NCBI GenBank assembly: GCA_021324825.1
Contig: JAJPII010000015.1
Coordinates: 85,592-149,591, forward strand
Source: Spartobacteria bacterium
Lineage (GTDB): Bacteria; Verrucomicrobiota; Verrucomicrobiia; Chthoniobacterales; Chthoniobacteraceae
Length of the DNA: 64,000 bases
Reading direction: 5' to 3'
The notes beneath the pieces were generated by a model, which was not told the DNA's origin, did no database searches, and saw nothing but the letters and a program-made list of their open reading frames with translations. The stretch's first letter is position 1. Every line of letters begins with the position of its first letter. A program made the translations under genes and the position numbers. Shown in pieces: positions 1 to 8,260 of this stretch.

Positions 1-209
1 ATGGGCAGATCGTTGGAGAGCCGGAGAATCTTCGCGGTATGGACGCGGCTCGATTTCCCGAACCCCATCGGCCCTCTCAGCACCGTCGCGCCGGCCATGT
101 GCATTTCGCGCGCCTTCAGAACGATGGCTTCGTAGAGCGGCTGGTGATGCCAGCGGTCGCTTTCCCCGATCAGGATTCGCAGGAGGATGGAGTCGGTCGG
201 TATTTCCAT
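1..209 (-). CDS. DUF190 family protein (partial, cut by window edge)
   Basis: Read on the minus strand from ATG at 209, about 69 residues are visible before the window ends. They contain ILIGESDRWHHQPLYEAIV and GATVLRGPMGFGKSS, typical of the small DUF190 family. DUF190 proteins are commonly encoded next to CrcB fluoride channels and may modulate fluoride or ion efflux, but no reaction is established. The start lies 2 nt after the crcB stop, so the two are probably one operon. The C-terminus is outside the window. Confidence 0.8.
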   Translation of the reverse strand, partial: MEIPTDSILLRILIGESDRWHHQPLYEAIVLKAREMHMAGATVLRGPMGFGKSSRVHTAKILRLSNDLP

Positions 210-211
210 AG

Positions 212-601
212 CTATTTGTGATTGATCGCCACGGCGGCGACGTGCCCCAGCCATACGCCCAACAAACAAAACGCCACCGAACCCAGGATGTTCAGCGCGG
301 CCCACAGCCATTCGCCGTCGCGCGCCAGGTTCAAAGTCTGGAGACTGAAAGAGGAAAACGTCGTGTAGCCGCCGCAGATGCCGGCCATGAAGAAAATCCG
401 AAGCCCGGGCGCGGCCAGCAAACGGCCCTCGGTATCGGAGAGCGTCGCGAACAGGCCGATGACGAAGCAGCCAGTGATGTTAACGATGAGCGTTCCGAAC
501 GGAAAGCTCTCCCCGAATTTCCCTGCCACGAGGCCGGAAACCCAAAACCTGGCCACACTGCCCAGCGCGCCACCGAGCCCTACCCAGATGTAGTTGAGCA
601 T
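212..601 (-). CDS. crcB: Fluoride ion channel CrcB/FluC
   Basis: This 129-residue protein has about four hydrophobic segments and the family signatures GGALGSVARFW (residues 10-20), FPFGTLIVNITGCF and GGYTTFSSFS. CrcB/Fluc proteins are dual-topology dimeric inner-membrane channels that expel cytoplasmic fluoride. The length matches the family. A DUF190 gene follows immediately, a common partner. I saw no fluoride riboswitch consensus in the roughly 100 nt upstream, so regulation is not evident. Identification is firm from the motifs. Confidence 0.93.
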   Translation of the reverse strand: MLNYIWVGLGGALGSVARFWVSGLVAGKFGESFPFGTLIVNITGCFVIGLFATLSDTEGRLLAAPGLRIFFMAGICGGYTTFSSFSLQTLNLARDGEWLWAALNILGSVAFCLLGVWLGHVAAVAINHK

Positions 602-707
602 AAGGGAATCAAACCATGGATAAGGCCGATTGGGAAAACGTTATTACTGGAGGTTTCGCCAGATCGTATCATGCGCTTTTCGCCCGCGCTGTCTCCGCAA
701 CGCCGTG

Positions 708-1253
708 TCAAATCCGGTCTTTGCGCAGGACGCCGACGTAGGGGAGGTTGCGATACTTCTCCTGGTAATCCAGGCCGTAGCCGACCACGAATTCATCCGC
801 GATATCGAAGGCGATGTAGTCGGCCTCCACGGGCTCCGGGCGGGTCTTGATCTTGCGCAACAACACGCAGATTTGCACCGAGAGCGGGCGCGCGTCGGCG
901 TTGAGCTTCCGCCGGATGGCGTCCAGCGTCCGCCCTGTGTCGAGGATGTCGTCCACGATGAGCACGTGCCGGTCGTCGATGTCCGGCGTCGAGACTTGGT
1001 CGAACGTGACGCGGCCGGAGCTTTCCGTGCTTCCGTGGTAGCTGGCCACGCTGATGCAATCCAGCTTCAAAGGCAGCGGCACGCGCCGGAGCAAATCCGC
1101 GGCGAAGACGAGGCCGCCGTTCAGCACCGCGAGGATGGTCAACTCCTTGCCCGCATACTCCGCGGTGATGCGCCGCGCCAGTTCATCCAGCCGCGCGAGG
1201 ATCTCCGCCTCGCGGAAAAGAATCTTCTCGATAGCGTCCTCCAAGGCTGGCAT
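708..1253 (-). CDS. hpt: Hypoxanthine phosphoribosyltransferase
   Basis: A cytosolic purine-salvage enzyme that joins hypoxanthine or guanine to PRPP to form IMP or GMP. The 181-residue protein shows the PRPP-binding loop VLIVDDILDTGRTL at residues 97-110, the LNGGLVFAADLLRR segment and the flexible-loop region SYHGSTESSGRV. Length is normal for bacterial HPRT. It reads away from the PEP-CTERM gene and lies upstream of crcB on the same strand, separated by about 106 nt in which I see nothing distinctive. Confidence 0.93.
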   Translation of the reverse strand: MPALEDAIEKILFREAEILARLDELARRITAEYAGKELTILAVLNGGLVFAADLLRRVPLPLKLDCISVASYHGSTESSGRVTFDQVSTPDIDDRHVLIVDDILDTGRTLDAIRRKLNADARPLSVQICVLLRKIKTRPEPVEADYIAFDIADEFVVGYGLDYQEKYRNLPYVGVLRKDRI

Positions 1254-1368
1254 GGGGGGGAGAATAGCAGCACCGCGCGCGAAGCGGGAAGAAACAAACG
1301 CCTTGGTTTAGCCGTGGTTTCGGCTTGCGCGGGCGCGCCGGAACCCCTAATCTCCACGCATCTTTTTG

Positions 1369-2127
1369 ATGGACTCGACCAAACTCGAAAGCCAGTGGAC
1401 AAATTACGCGACGGGCGCGCGGGCGCTGCGTTCGCACCGCGGTTTATGTGGTTTGGGCGGAATGATGGCAGTCGGGACCGCGGCCTTCTCGCTTCCCAGC
1501 CAGGTCGGCGCGGGCGTCGTCCATAATAACGTGGGGGCGATGATCACCTGGAACAACACCGGCGGCCAGCCCAACAGCGCCTCGCTCGGTCTGAAGGTAT
1601 ACGGCTCGCGCTTGAAATTCGGCGGCTATTTCTCGCAGACCGACAGCCGGTTTGGCGGCGCCAGGGTGTTGAGCGGCTCTTTTATTACAAACGGGAACGC
1701 CACCCACGGCGTGAAGGCGCTGCCCATCGGCTACTCCATCAACTCGAAGGACAACTTCAAAAGAATCCAGTCCTTCGGCTCCAAAGGCGCTCCGCTTCGC
1801 ATCCGGTCGGGGTTTTCAGGTTCCCGCGGCGTGGGAACCCTTGCCAGCGGCAAGAGTTATGCCGTCGGCTTCAGGATCCAAACCAAGACTTCCGGCAATT
1901 TTGATTACGGCTTCATCACGCTCGAGGTCAACAATAACGACAATTCCAATTTTCCCAACGAACTGACGATCGCCGGCTACACCATCAACAATACGGGTGA
2001 TCCGCTGATGGCGCCGGAACCGACGGCCGGCCAGTCCATCCTCGCGATGCTCCTTCTCGCCGGCGCCGGCGGCGCGCTGAACACATGGCGCAAACGCGGT
2101 CTCCGCGCCGAAGTTCTGACGTCCTGA
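1369..2127 (+). CDS. PEP-CTERM sorting domain protein
   Basis: A 252-residue exported protein. A positively charged N-terminus precedes a hydrophobic stretch (about residues 26-50) that would act as a signal sequence. The middle is Gly/Asn/Ser-rich without a recognisable enzyme domain. The C-terminus is a PEP-CTERM tripartite signal: PEPT at about residue 216, a hydrophobic helix ILAMLLLAGAGGAL, then the basic cluster WRKRG. Such proteins are cut and anchored or released by exosortase, and an exosortase gene lies at 16840. ATG at 1369 is preferred over the TTG one codon upstream. The surface or matrix function is unknown. Confidence 0.82.
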   Translation: MDSTKLESQWTNYATGARALRSHRGLCGLGGMMAVGTAAFSLPSQVGAGVVHNNVGAMITWNNTGGQPNSASLGLKVYGSRLKFGGYFSQTDSRFGGARVLSGSFITNGNATHGVKALPIGYSINSKDNFKRIQSFGSKGAPLRIRSGFSGSRGVGTLASGKSYAVGFRIQTKTSGNFDYGFITLEVNNNDNSNFPNELTIAGYTINNTGDPLMAPEPTAGQSILAMLLLAGAGGALNTWRKRGLRAEVLTS

Positions 2128-2147
2128 TGGTGAAATCGCGGTTTTCC

Positions 2148-2176
2148 TTGCCACGGAAAGCGCGGGGCGCTTAGAC
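2148..2176 (+). promoter_or_regulatory. Candidate sigma-70-type promoter for the sucC block
   Basis: TTGCCA at 2148-2153 and TTAGAC at 2171-2176 are separated by 17 nt and lie just upstream of sucC, whose GAGG ribosome site is at 2187-2190. Spacing is ideal, but the -10 match is only moderate. Confidence 0.35.
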
Positions 2177-2198
2177 TCTCCCAAGTGAGGATTGCCGG

Positions 2199-3386
2199 AT
2201 GAATATCCACGAGTACCAGGCGCGCGAGTTGTTCCAGAAGTTCGGCGTTCCCACCGCGAAGGGAAACGTCGCCTCCTCGCCCGAGGAAGTCGAAGCCGTC
2301 GCGAAATCCATCGGCGCTCCCAAGCTGGTTGTGAAATCGCAGATCCACGCCGGCGGGCGCGGCAAAGGCCGGTTCGCAAACGGGTTCCAGGGCGGCGTGC
2401 ATGTTTGCGGTTCCCCCGCCGAGGCGGGCGAGATCGCGTGGAAGATGCTCGGCCAGCCGTTGATCACGCACCAGACCGGGCCGGAGGGGAGGGTCGTCAA
2501 CAAAGTCCTCGTCGTCGAGGCGATAGAGATCGAGAAAGAACTGTATTTCGCCATCGTCCTGGACCGCGCAAGCAGCGCGCCGATGATCATCGCCAGCACC
2601 GAGGGCGGCATGGACATCGAGACCGTCGCCGCCTCCACCCCGGAGCGAATACTGCGCGAACCCATTCACCCGACGCTCGGCCTGCAACCGTACCAGACGC
2701 GCAAGCTCGCGAAACAACTTGGCCTGACATCCGCGCAGTTGCCCGCCGCCGGCAAGCTCTTCACCGCCATCTACAAGCTTTTCATCGCGTGCGACTGCTC
2801 CCTCCTGGAGGTCAACCCGCTCGTCGTCACAAAGGCGGGCGAAGTCATGCCGCTCGACGCCAAATTCAATTTCGACGACAACGCCCTCTTCCGCCATCCC
2901 GAGATCGTCGCCATGCGCGACGTGCTGGAGGAAGACCCGCGCGAAGTCGCCGCCTCCCGCTTCAACCTCAATTACATCGGGCTGGACGGAAACATCGCCT
3001 GTCTCGTCAACGGAGCGGGCCTCGCCATGGCCACCATGGACATCATCAAATTCTACGGGGGCGACCCGGCGAATTTCCTCGACGTAGGCGGCGGCGCGAG
3101 CAAGGAGCAGGTCGCCGCGGCCTTCAAGATCATCCTCGGCGACAAAAAGGTGAAAGGCATCCTGGTGAACATCTTCGGCGGCATCATGCAATGCGACATC
3201 ATCGCCGCGGGCATCCTCGCCGCCGTGCAGGAAACGGCGCTTGGCATCCCCCTTGTCGTCCGGCTCGAGGGTTCGAACGTCGAGCTTGGAAAAAAGATGA
3301 TCCGCGAGAGCGGCCTCGCCGTCATCAGCGCCGACACCCTGGCCGATGCCGCGCAGAAAATCGTGGCCGCCGTCGAAGCCGCCTGA
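2199..3386 (+). CDS. sucC: Succinyl-CoA ligase (ADP-forming) beta subunit
   Basis: The 395-residue beta subunit of succinyl-CoA synthetase. It converts succinyl-CoA, ADP and phosphate to succinate, CoA and ATP in the TCA cycle, as a complex with Suc[19 protein letters not shown] is the classic N-terminal ATP-grasp start. [20 protein letters not shown] and [10 protein letters not shown] are nucleotide and interface motifs. Length is normal. GAGG sits 8 nt before ATG. It begins a co-directional run with a VOC gene, sucD and citrate synthase, so TCA enzymes appear co-transcribed. Confidence 0.95.
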   Translation: MNIHEYQARELFQKFGVPTAKGNVASSPEEVEAVAKSIGAPKLVVKSQIHAGGRGKGRFANGFQGGVHVCGSPAEAGEIAWKMLGQPLITHQTGPEGRVVNKVLVVEAIEIEKELYFAIVLDRASSAPMIIASTEGGMDIETVAASTPERILREPIHPTLGLQPYQTRKLAKQLGLTSAQLPAAGKLFTAIYKLFIACDCSLLEVNPLVVTKAGEVMPLDAKFNFDDNALFRHPEIVAMRDVLEEDPREVAASRFNLNYIGLDGNIACLVNGAGLAMATMDIIKFYGGDPANFLDVGGGASKEQVAAAFKIILGDKKVKGILVNIFGGIMQCDIIAAGILAAVQETALGIPLVVRLEGSNVELGKKMIRESGLAVISADTLADAAQKIVAAVEAA

Positions 3387-3400
3387 AAGGGCTTTCCTTA

Positions 3401-3769
3401 ATGATCGGAATTAAATCCATCGCCTTCACCTCCTACCCGGTGACGGACCTGACCCGCGCGCGCGCGTTTTATGAAGGCGTGCTTGGCCTGAAATACGAGA
3501 CCGGCCGGGAAAACGACGGCATGGGCTTCGCGGAATACGAAGTCGGCGGCGGTTACTTTTCCATCCTCAATGGCGTGCCCGGCTGGAAGCCGAGCGATCA
3601 CGGCCCCGCCATCGCGTTCGAAGTGGCGGACCTCGACGGGGCCGTCGCCTCGTTGCACACCGCGGGCGTCAAATTTGCCATGGAGCCATTCCCAACGCAT
3701 GTCTGCCGCATGGCGGTCATTCTCGACCCCGATGGCAACCAGGTCATCATCCACAAGCTCAATTCCTGA
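3401..3769 (+). CDS. VOC (glyoxalase/bleomycin-resistance) family protein
   Basis: A 122-residue single-unit VOC protein: [13 protein letters not shown] strand, [11 protein letters not shown] helix and the C-terminal [12 protein letters not shown] strand. It sits between sucC and sucD, 14 nt after sucC and 1 nt before sucD, so it is inside the operon. Two positions where glyoxalase-type enzymes usually carry metal-ligand His (IAFTSYPV and GPAIAFEV) are not His, so it may be non-metal or non-enzymatic. A methylmalonyl-CoA epimerase role is suggested only by the neighbours and is not supported by specific motifs. Confidence 0.82.
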   Translation: MIGIKSIAFTSYPVTDLTRARAFYEGVLGLKYETGRENDGMGFAEYEVGGGYFSILNGVPGWKPSDHGPAIAFEVADLDGAVASLHTAGVKFAMEPFPTHVCRMAVILDPDGNQVIIHKLNS

Positions 3770-3770
3770 C

Positions 3771-4667
3771 ATGGCAATCCTCGTCACCCCCCAAACCCGC
3801 GTGCTCGTGCAGGGCATCACCGGCAGCTTCGGCGCCACGCACACCCGGCTCTCCCTCGCATACGGCACCCACGTCGTCGCCGGCGTCACCCCCGGCAAAG
3901 GCGGCCAGCGCTTCGAGGACAAGGCGCCGATCTTCGACACCGTCACCGAAGCCGTTCGCCAGACGGGGGCGACCGTCAGCGTCATCTTCGTCCCGCCGCC
4001 ATTCGCGGCCGACGCCATCCTCGAAGGAGTCGACGCCGGGCTGGACCTCGTAGTCGCGATCACCGAAGGCGTCCCGGTCAATGACATGGTGAAAGTAAAA
4101 GCGGCCATGCAAGGCGGCAAGACCCGGCTCATCGGCCCGAATTGCCCCGGCCTCGTGACGCCCGGCGAGGGCGAGAAATCGCACGGCGGCTGCCGCATCG
4201 GCATCGCCCCCGGCTACATCCACAAGCGCGGCGGCGTCGGCGTCGTCTCGCGCTCCGGCACCTTGACTTACGAGGCCGTGTGGCAGCTCACGAGCCGCGG
4301 CTACGGCCAGAGCACCTGCGTCGGCATCGGCGGCGACCCCGTCAACGGCACATCCCATCTCGACGTGCTCAAGATGTTCAACGACGACCCGGAGACGGAG
4401 GCCGTCATCCTCATCGGCGAGATCGGCGGCGACGCCGAGGAAAAAGCAGCCGAATGGGCCGCCGAGCATTGCAAAAAGCCGATAGCCGCGTTCATCGCCG
4501 GCGCCACCGCGCCTCCCGGGCGCCGGATGGGCCACGCCGGAGCCATCGTCTCCGGCGGCAAGGGAACCGCCGCCGGGAAAATCGAAGCGTTGAAAAAGGC
4601 CGGGATCGCCGTGGCCGAAACGCCCGCCGACATGGCCGACACACTCATCAAACGAATGAAATCCTAA
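3771..4667 (+). CDS. sucD: Succinyl-CoA ligase (ADP-forming) alpha subunit
   Basis: The 298-residue CoA-binding alpha subunit, partner of SucC at 2199. [15 protein letters not shown] is the CoA-binding Rossmann start. [12 protein letters not shown] and [15 protein letters not shown] are conserved, and [14 protein letters not shown] near residue 263 contains the phosphohistidine. The start at 3771 follows the VOC stop by 1 nt. Length is normal. Together with sucC it makes the complete enzyme. Confidence 0.95.
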   Translation: MAILVTPQTRVLVQGITGSFGATHTRLSLAYGTHVVAGVTPGKGGQRFEDKAPIFDTVTEAVRQTGATVSVIFVPPPFAADAILEGVDAGLDLVVAITEGVPVNDMVKVKAAMQGGKTRLIGPNCPGLVTPGEGEKSHGGCRIGIAPGYIHKRGGVGVVSRSGTLTYEAVWQLTSRGYGQSTCVGIGGDPVNGTSHLDVLKMFNDDPETEAVILIGEIGGDAEEKAAEWAAEHCKKPIAAFIAGATAPPGRRMGHAGAIVSGGKGTAAGKIEALKKAGIAVAETPADMADTLIKRMKS

Positions 4668-4671
4668 CCCT

Positions 4672-5799
4672 ATGGCCGTAATAGCAAAAGGTCTCGAAGG
4701 CATTGTAGCCAACAGCACCCGCCTGAGTGACGTCATCGGAGCGGAAGGCAAACTCATCTACGCCGGTTACGACATCAACGAACTCGCCGGCAACGCCTCC
4801 TACGAGGAGATCGTCCACCTCCTCTGGCACGGACACCTGCCGAACAAGCGGGAATACGACGAACTCTGCCACGAACTGCGCGAAAGCCGCGAACTGCCAA
4901 AGGGCGTCCTCGACTTCCTGCGCTCCGCGCCCAAGTCCGCGGAGCCGATGGACGTGCTGCGCACCGCCATCTCCATGCTCGGCCTGTACGACCACGGCCT
5001 GGCCGAAGGAGATACGACGGATGCCAACCAGAACCGCGCCCTGCGCATCACCGCGCAGATCGGCGTCATAGCCGCCTATTTCCACCGCGCCCGGCAGGGC
5101 AAGGATTTCCCGCCCATCCGGCATGACTTGGGCGAGGCCGCGCATTTTCTCTACCTCATCAACGGCGAGGCCCCGAGCGCCGACGCCGCGCGCACCCTGG
5201 ATGTCGCCTTCGTCCTCCACGCCGACCACGGCATGAACGCCTCCACCTTCAGCGCGCGCGTCACCATCGCCACCCTCAGCGACATGTATTCGGCCATCAC
5301 CTCGGCCATCGGCACGTTGAAAGGCCCTTTGCACGGCGGCGCGAACGAAGGCGTCATCCACATGCTCGTCGAGATCGGCAGCGAGGAAAACGTCGACCAC
5401 TGGGTCGAGGAGCAGCTCGCGCAGAAAAAGAAGATCATGGGCATCGGACACCGCGTCTATAAAACGCTCGACCCGCGCGCCCCGCACCTGCGCGCCATGG
5501 CCATCCGGCTCAGCAACGAGCTGGGCGATCCGAAATGGATCCGGATGTCGGAACGCATCGCAGCCATCATGAAGGAGAAGAAAGGCCTCAACGCCAACGT
5601 CGATTTCTACTCCGCCACCGTCTACTATTCCCTCGGCATCCCGACCGACCTGTTCACGCCCATCTTCGCCATCGCGCGCACCTCCGGCTGGACGGCGCAC
5701 GTCCTCGAGCAACTTTCCGACAACCGTCTCTACCGCCCCTTGAGCGAATACACCGGCCCGGCCGGCGACAAGAAATTCGTCCCGATGGAGAAACGTTGA
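4672..5799 (+). CDS. gltA: Citrate synthase
   Basis: A 375-residue short type II-like citrate synthase condensing oxaloacetate and acetyl-CoA in the TCA cycle. Catalytic motifs are visible: LKGPLHGGANEGV (His), MGIGHRVYKTLDPRA (His and Arg) and ANVDFYSATVYYSLG (Asp). It starts 4 nt after sucD and its TGA overlaps the TTG of the lipoprotein gene that follows. A 2-methylcitrate synthase activity cannot be excluded from sequence. The adjoining sucCD genes favour the TCA role. Confidence 0.92.
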   Translation: MAVIAKGLEGIVANSTRLSDVIGAEGKLIYAGYDINELAGNASYEEIVHLLWHGHLPNKREYDELCHELRESRELPKGVLDFLRSAPKSAEPMDVLRTAISMLGLYDHGLAEGDTTDANQNRALRITAQIGVIAAYFHRARQGKDFPPIRHDLGEAAHFLYLINGEAPSADAARTLDVAFVLHADHGMNASTFSARVTIATLSDMYSAITSAIGTLKGPLHGGANEGVIHMLVEIGSEENVDHWVEEQLAQKKKIMGIGHRVYKTLDPRAPHLRAMAIRLSNELGDPKWIRMSERIAAIMKEKKGLNANVDFYSATVYYSLGIPTDLFTPIFAIARTSGWTAHVLEQLSDNRLYRPLSEYTGPAGDKKFVPMEKR

Positions 5800-6248
5800 C
5801 GCGCCTCGCGTTCCTGGCGCCGTTGATCCTGTTCGGCTGCGCCCTTCCCCCGTCCGATCCCGTGAAGGAGATCGCGCAGGACACCTATTGCATCCAGTAT
5901 TCTTCGAGCCGGGGCCGCTCGCCGATGACGCCCGAAGACCGGGTCATGCTGCTCGCCGCCGAGACGACCCTGCGCCACGGGCTAAATTATTTTGCGATAG
6001 TAGGCATCGGCGGCGAAGCCTCCTCCTCCGCCCCGGAGCCGAGCAAGATCGCCCCGAACGCCGCCCTTCAAAACGTCTACGGCATCTACGGCGTGGGCGG
6101 AACAAGCGTGCGCCCCAGTTCGAGCCAGGTTGCCGCCGCAAAGAGAGGGATAACGATCAAGTGCTTCGCCGCCCAGCCCGCCGAACTCATAGCCTCCAAC
6201 GCCGCCGCGGTCGAGAAGGACATCAAAAAGAAATATTCCCTGCCATAG
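5796..6248 (+). CDS. Small putative lipoprotein
   Basis: A 150-residue protein starting with TTG at 5796, which overlaps the citrate synthase stop (TTGA). The N-terminus LTRLAFLAPLILFGC is a short signal peptide ending in a plausible lipobox (LFGC), so lipidation and membrane anchoring are likely. The body contains PMTPEDRVMLLAAETTLRHG and an Ala/Ser-rich C-terminus. No known domain was recognised. The overlap means translation coupled to gltA; functional linkage to the TCA cycle is not implied. Confidence 0.72.
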   Translation: MTRLAFLAPLILFGCALPPSDPVKEIAQDTYCIQYSSSRGRSPMTPEDRVMLLAAETTLRHGLNYFAIVGIGGEASSSAPEPSKIAPNAALQNVYGIYGVGGTSVRPSSSQVAAAKRGITIKCFAAQPAELIASNAAAVEKDIKKKYSLP

Positions 6249-6256
6249 CCGATAAG

Positions 6257-6655
6257 CTAACCGCCGAGATCCGAAACCGACAAGTCTTCTTCTCCGGCGA
6301 CCATTCGTTTCCAAGTTAGCTTATAATGCTTGAAGTTTAGCAACAAGGCTACCTCCAGGCCGGTTATATTCATGTAGCCGAGCATCTGGGCGTAATGCGT
6401 TTCATTGAACATGCTGACAACTTTGGCATCGACGATGACGGCATCGTCCACAATGAGGTCCGGGATCAGTTTGCCGATGAAACGATCCCGATAACGAACT
6501 GGAAATTCACGATGAAGTTCCACGGAATGGCCTGCCTGGGTTAGTTCGATGAGAAGAGCGCTTTCGTAAAGTCTCTCATCGAGCCCTGGCCTGAGCTCAT
6601 TCAGCACGGTCATCGCCGAGCCTATGATAACGCGCGTCAAACCCTCATGTTTCAT
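6257..6655 (-). CDS. GxxExxY family protein (PD-(D/E)XK nuclease fold)
   Basis: A 132-residue protein with the eponymous G24-x2-E27-x2-Y30 motif (RPGLDERLYE). A nuclease-like core follows: P65-D66 ... D76-A77-K78 (IPDLIVDDAVIVDAK), matching PD-(D/E)XK. The family is widespread and often sits beside repeat elements; its biological role is not known. The start at 6655 (MKHEGLTRVI) is chosen because residues upstream would be encoded by the flanking palindromic repeat. A second copy of its first codons lies inside the duplicated repeat at about 6849-6886. Confidence 0.85.
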   Translation of the reverse strand: MKHEGLTRVIIGSAMTVLNELRPGLDERLYESALLIELTQAGHSVELHREFPVRYRDRFIGKLIPDLIVDDAVIVDAKVVSMFNETHYAQMLGYMNITGLEVALLLNFKHYKLTWKRMVAGEEDLSVSDLGG

Positions 6656-7069
6656 GAAGAATTTTTTTTTAACCACGGATAACACGGATAACACGGATGA
6701 AGAGAAGGAAAATTCATGTCTGCCGGCGAAAAGATGGGACAGAACGGGTCCAAGCGGGTTGCCTCTCCCTTCTTTAATCCGTGCTATCCGTGTTATCCGT
6801 GGTTAAATGCTTTTCTTTTCGGAACTCAGTTCAGTCCAACAATCCTCGGAGCCTATGATAACACGTGTCAAACCCTCGTGTTTCATAAAGAATTTTTTTT
6901 AACCACGGATAACACGGATAACACGGATGGCACGGATGAAGAGAAGGAAAATTCATGTCTGCCGGCGAAAAGATGGGACAGAACGAGTCCAAGCGGGTTG
7001 CCTCTCCCTTCTTTAATCCGTGCTATCCGTGTTATCCGTGGTTAAATGCTTTTCTTTTCGGGACTCAAC
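6618..7069. repeat. Tandemly duplicated unit with palindromic element
   Basis: Two units, about 6618-6829 and 6849-7069, are nearly identical. Each holds the 5' end of a GxxExxY gene (minus strand) followed by a palindromic element (6669-6805 and 6899-7045). Its ends are about 30-nt inverted repeats made of 9-mers of the type AACACGGAT, flanking a conserved interior of about 75 nt. The second unit has one extra 9-mer (GGCACGGAT). Beyond about 12 codons the second GxxExxY copy degenerates, so it is a remnant. The element resembles a non-autonomous mobile repeat. Confidence 0.85.
6849..6886 (-). pseudogene. Remnant of a second GxxExxY gene
   Basis: On the minus strand ATG at 6886 opens with MKHEGLTRVIIGS, identical at the protein level to the start of the intact gene at 6655. 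Similarity fades immediately afterwards (sequence before 6849) and the frame soon stops. It is best explained as the residue of a duplication followed by deletion. Confidence 0.6.
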
Positions 7070-7086
7070 CCGAATTGCCGCGCGGA

Positions 7087-8190
7087 TTATTTCCCGAGGA
7101 TGAAGTCCGCTATCGCGAGCGCCGCTCCCGGGCGGCTGATTTTCGTTATGTTAGCCTCCCACGTCTTCCACAGCGCGGCGTTGTCTTTAAAGGCTTCCGC
7201 CACCGTCGCGGCGATCTTTTCGTGCGTTTGGGCGACCCGCCCGCATCCGTTCTCGACGATGAGTTGCGCGTTGCCTTCCTCCTGCCCGGGAACGACCTGG
7301 CTGATGATCATCGGAGTCTTCGCCGCGGTCGTTTCCTGCACGGTCGCTCCGCCCGCTTTGCTGATGAGGAGATGGCTGCGCATCACCAGTTCCGGCATCC
7401 TGTCGGTCCAGCCGAAGATTTCCACCTCGCGCTTAGCCTGCCGCGCCGTTTCGGCGATGCGCGCGCCGAGCGCTTCGTCGCGGCCAACCGTCACGGTCAC
7501 GTCGATGGCCGGGTTTTCCAACAGCCGCCCAAGCAGCGCGGGCGCTTCGCCGTGGGCGAAGTTGATCATGAAGAGAACCCTGGGCCGCGTGCTTGCGGAA
7601 GGCGCGGGCCGCTCGATCGCTTCCTTCGCAAACCGCGGCGTGACGGGGAATCCGAGCACCTTCATCTTTTCGGCGGGGACGCCCGCCCGCTTCATCACGG
7701 CGGCGGTGTCCTCGTTCGGGAGGAGGAAGTAGTCGCTGGGCGCGCGATGCCATACGGAATTAATCGTTATCGAGTCCGTGACGACGGTAAGGAAAACGAA
7801 GTTCCGCCCGCGCGGGTACAGGCGTTCGAGCAGGAAGCTGTAGATGGGATAGGTCGAGACGATGGCGTCGGGCTTCTCCTCCGCGATGATCTTCGCGAGC
7901 AGCCTGCTCATCTTCGACAGCGTGAAGAGCGTTCCTTCCACCAGCCGCGTCGTGTCGAGCAGTTCGTAGAATTTCTGCCAGACGCGCGGCGCGTTGTTTA
8001 TGACCCCGATGTACGCCTTTCGGGAAAGGTCGTTGGATCGCCCGTAGCTCATCGCGAAGAGGTCTAGCACCCGCGCCTCCGCCTCTCCGTTCGCGACGGC
8101 CTCGATGCCCGCGCAAACGCTTTTTGCGGCGGTGTTGTGCCCCTCGCCGTAGCCCGCGGTGAGGATGAGAACCTTCCGTTTACGCGACAT
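7087..8190 (-). CDS. MGDG synthase-like / GT28-type glycosyltransferase
   Basis: A 367-residue GT-B glycosyltransferase. MSRKRKVLILTAGYGEGHN carries the Gly-rich GYGEGHN motif of MGDG synthase, UgtP and MurG relatives. The C-terminal donor domain has SKAGGATVQETTAAKTP and QVVPGQEEGNAQ, the sugar-nucleotide-binding region. Such enzymes add a hexose to diacylglycerol at the membrane face; acceptor and sugar are inferred. The start at 8190 removes an unconserved extension. It is divergent from the amidase operon, with 70 nt between the starts. Confidence 0.85.
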   Translation of the reverse strand: MSRKRKVLILTAGYGEGHNTAAKSVCAGIEAVANGEAEARVLDLFAMSYGRSNDLSRKAYIGVINNAPRVWQKFYELLDTTRLVEGTLFTLSKMSRLLAKIIAEEKPDAIVSTYPIYSFLLERLYPRGRNFVFLTVVTDSITINSVWHRAPSDYFLLPNEDTAAVMKRAGVPAEKMKVLGFPVTPRFAKEAIERPAPSASTRPRVLFMINFAHGEAPALLGRLLENPAIDVTVTVGRDEALGARIAETARQAKREVEIFGWTDRMPELVMRSHLLISKAGGATVQETTAAKTPMIISQVVPGQEEGNAQLIVENGCGRVAQTHEKIAATVAEAFKDNAALWKTWEANITKISRPGAALAIADFILGK

Positions 8191-8260
8191 CCCGCGCAGA
8201 TTACCCGGTAAACGCGCCTGATGCATTGTATTTTTCGCGACGCGCCTTACCATCCGAAGC

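Noticed and set aside
602..707. Fluoride riboswitch upstream of crcB
   Set aside because: The gap before crcB on its strand was read for the fluoride-riboswitch consensus; no matching conserved segments were seen.
4826..4842. Sigma-54-like site inside citrate synthase
   Set aside because: TGGCACGGACACCTGC deviates at the -12 element and lies within a coding region with no gene start downstream.
6669..7045. CRISPR array suggested by repeated AACACGGAT units
   Set aside because: Units are 9 nt, contiguous and arranged as inverted arms; there are no spacers of uniform length and no cas genes.
8221..8253. Upstream start for the MGDG-synthase-like gene (start at 8253)
   Set aside because: The extra 21 residues lack similarity to the family and would run into the divergent amidase promoter; MSRKRKVLIL at 8190 is the natural start.
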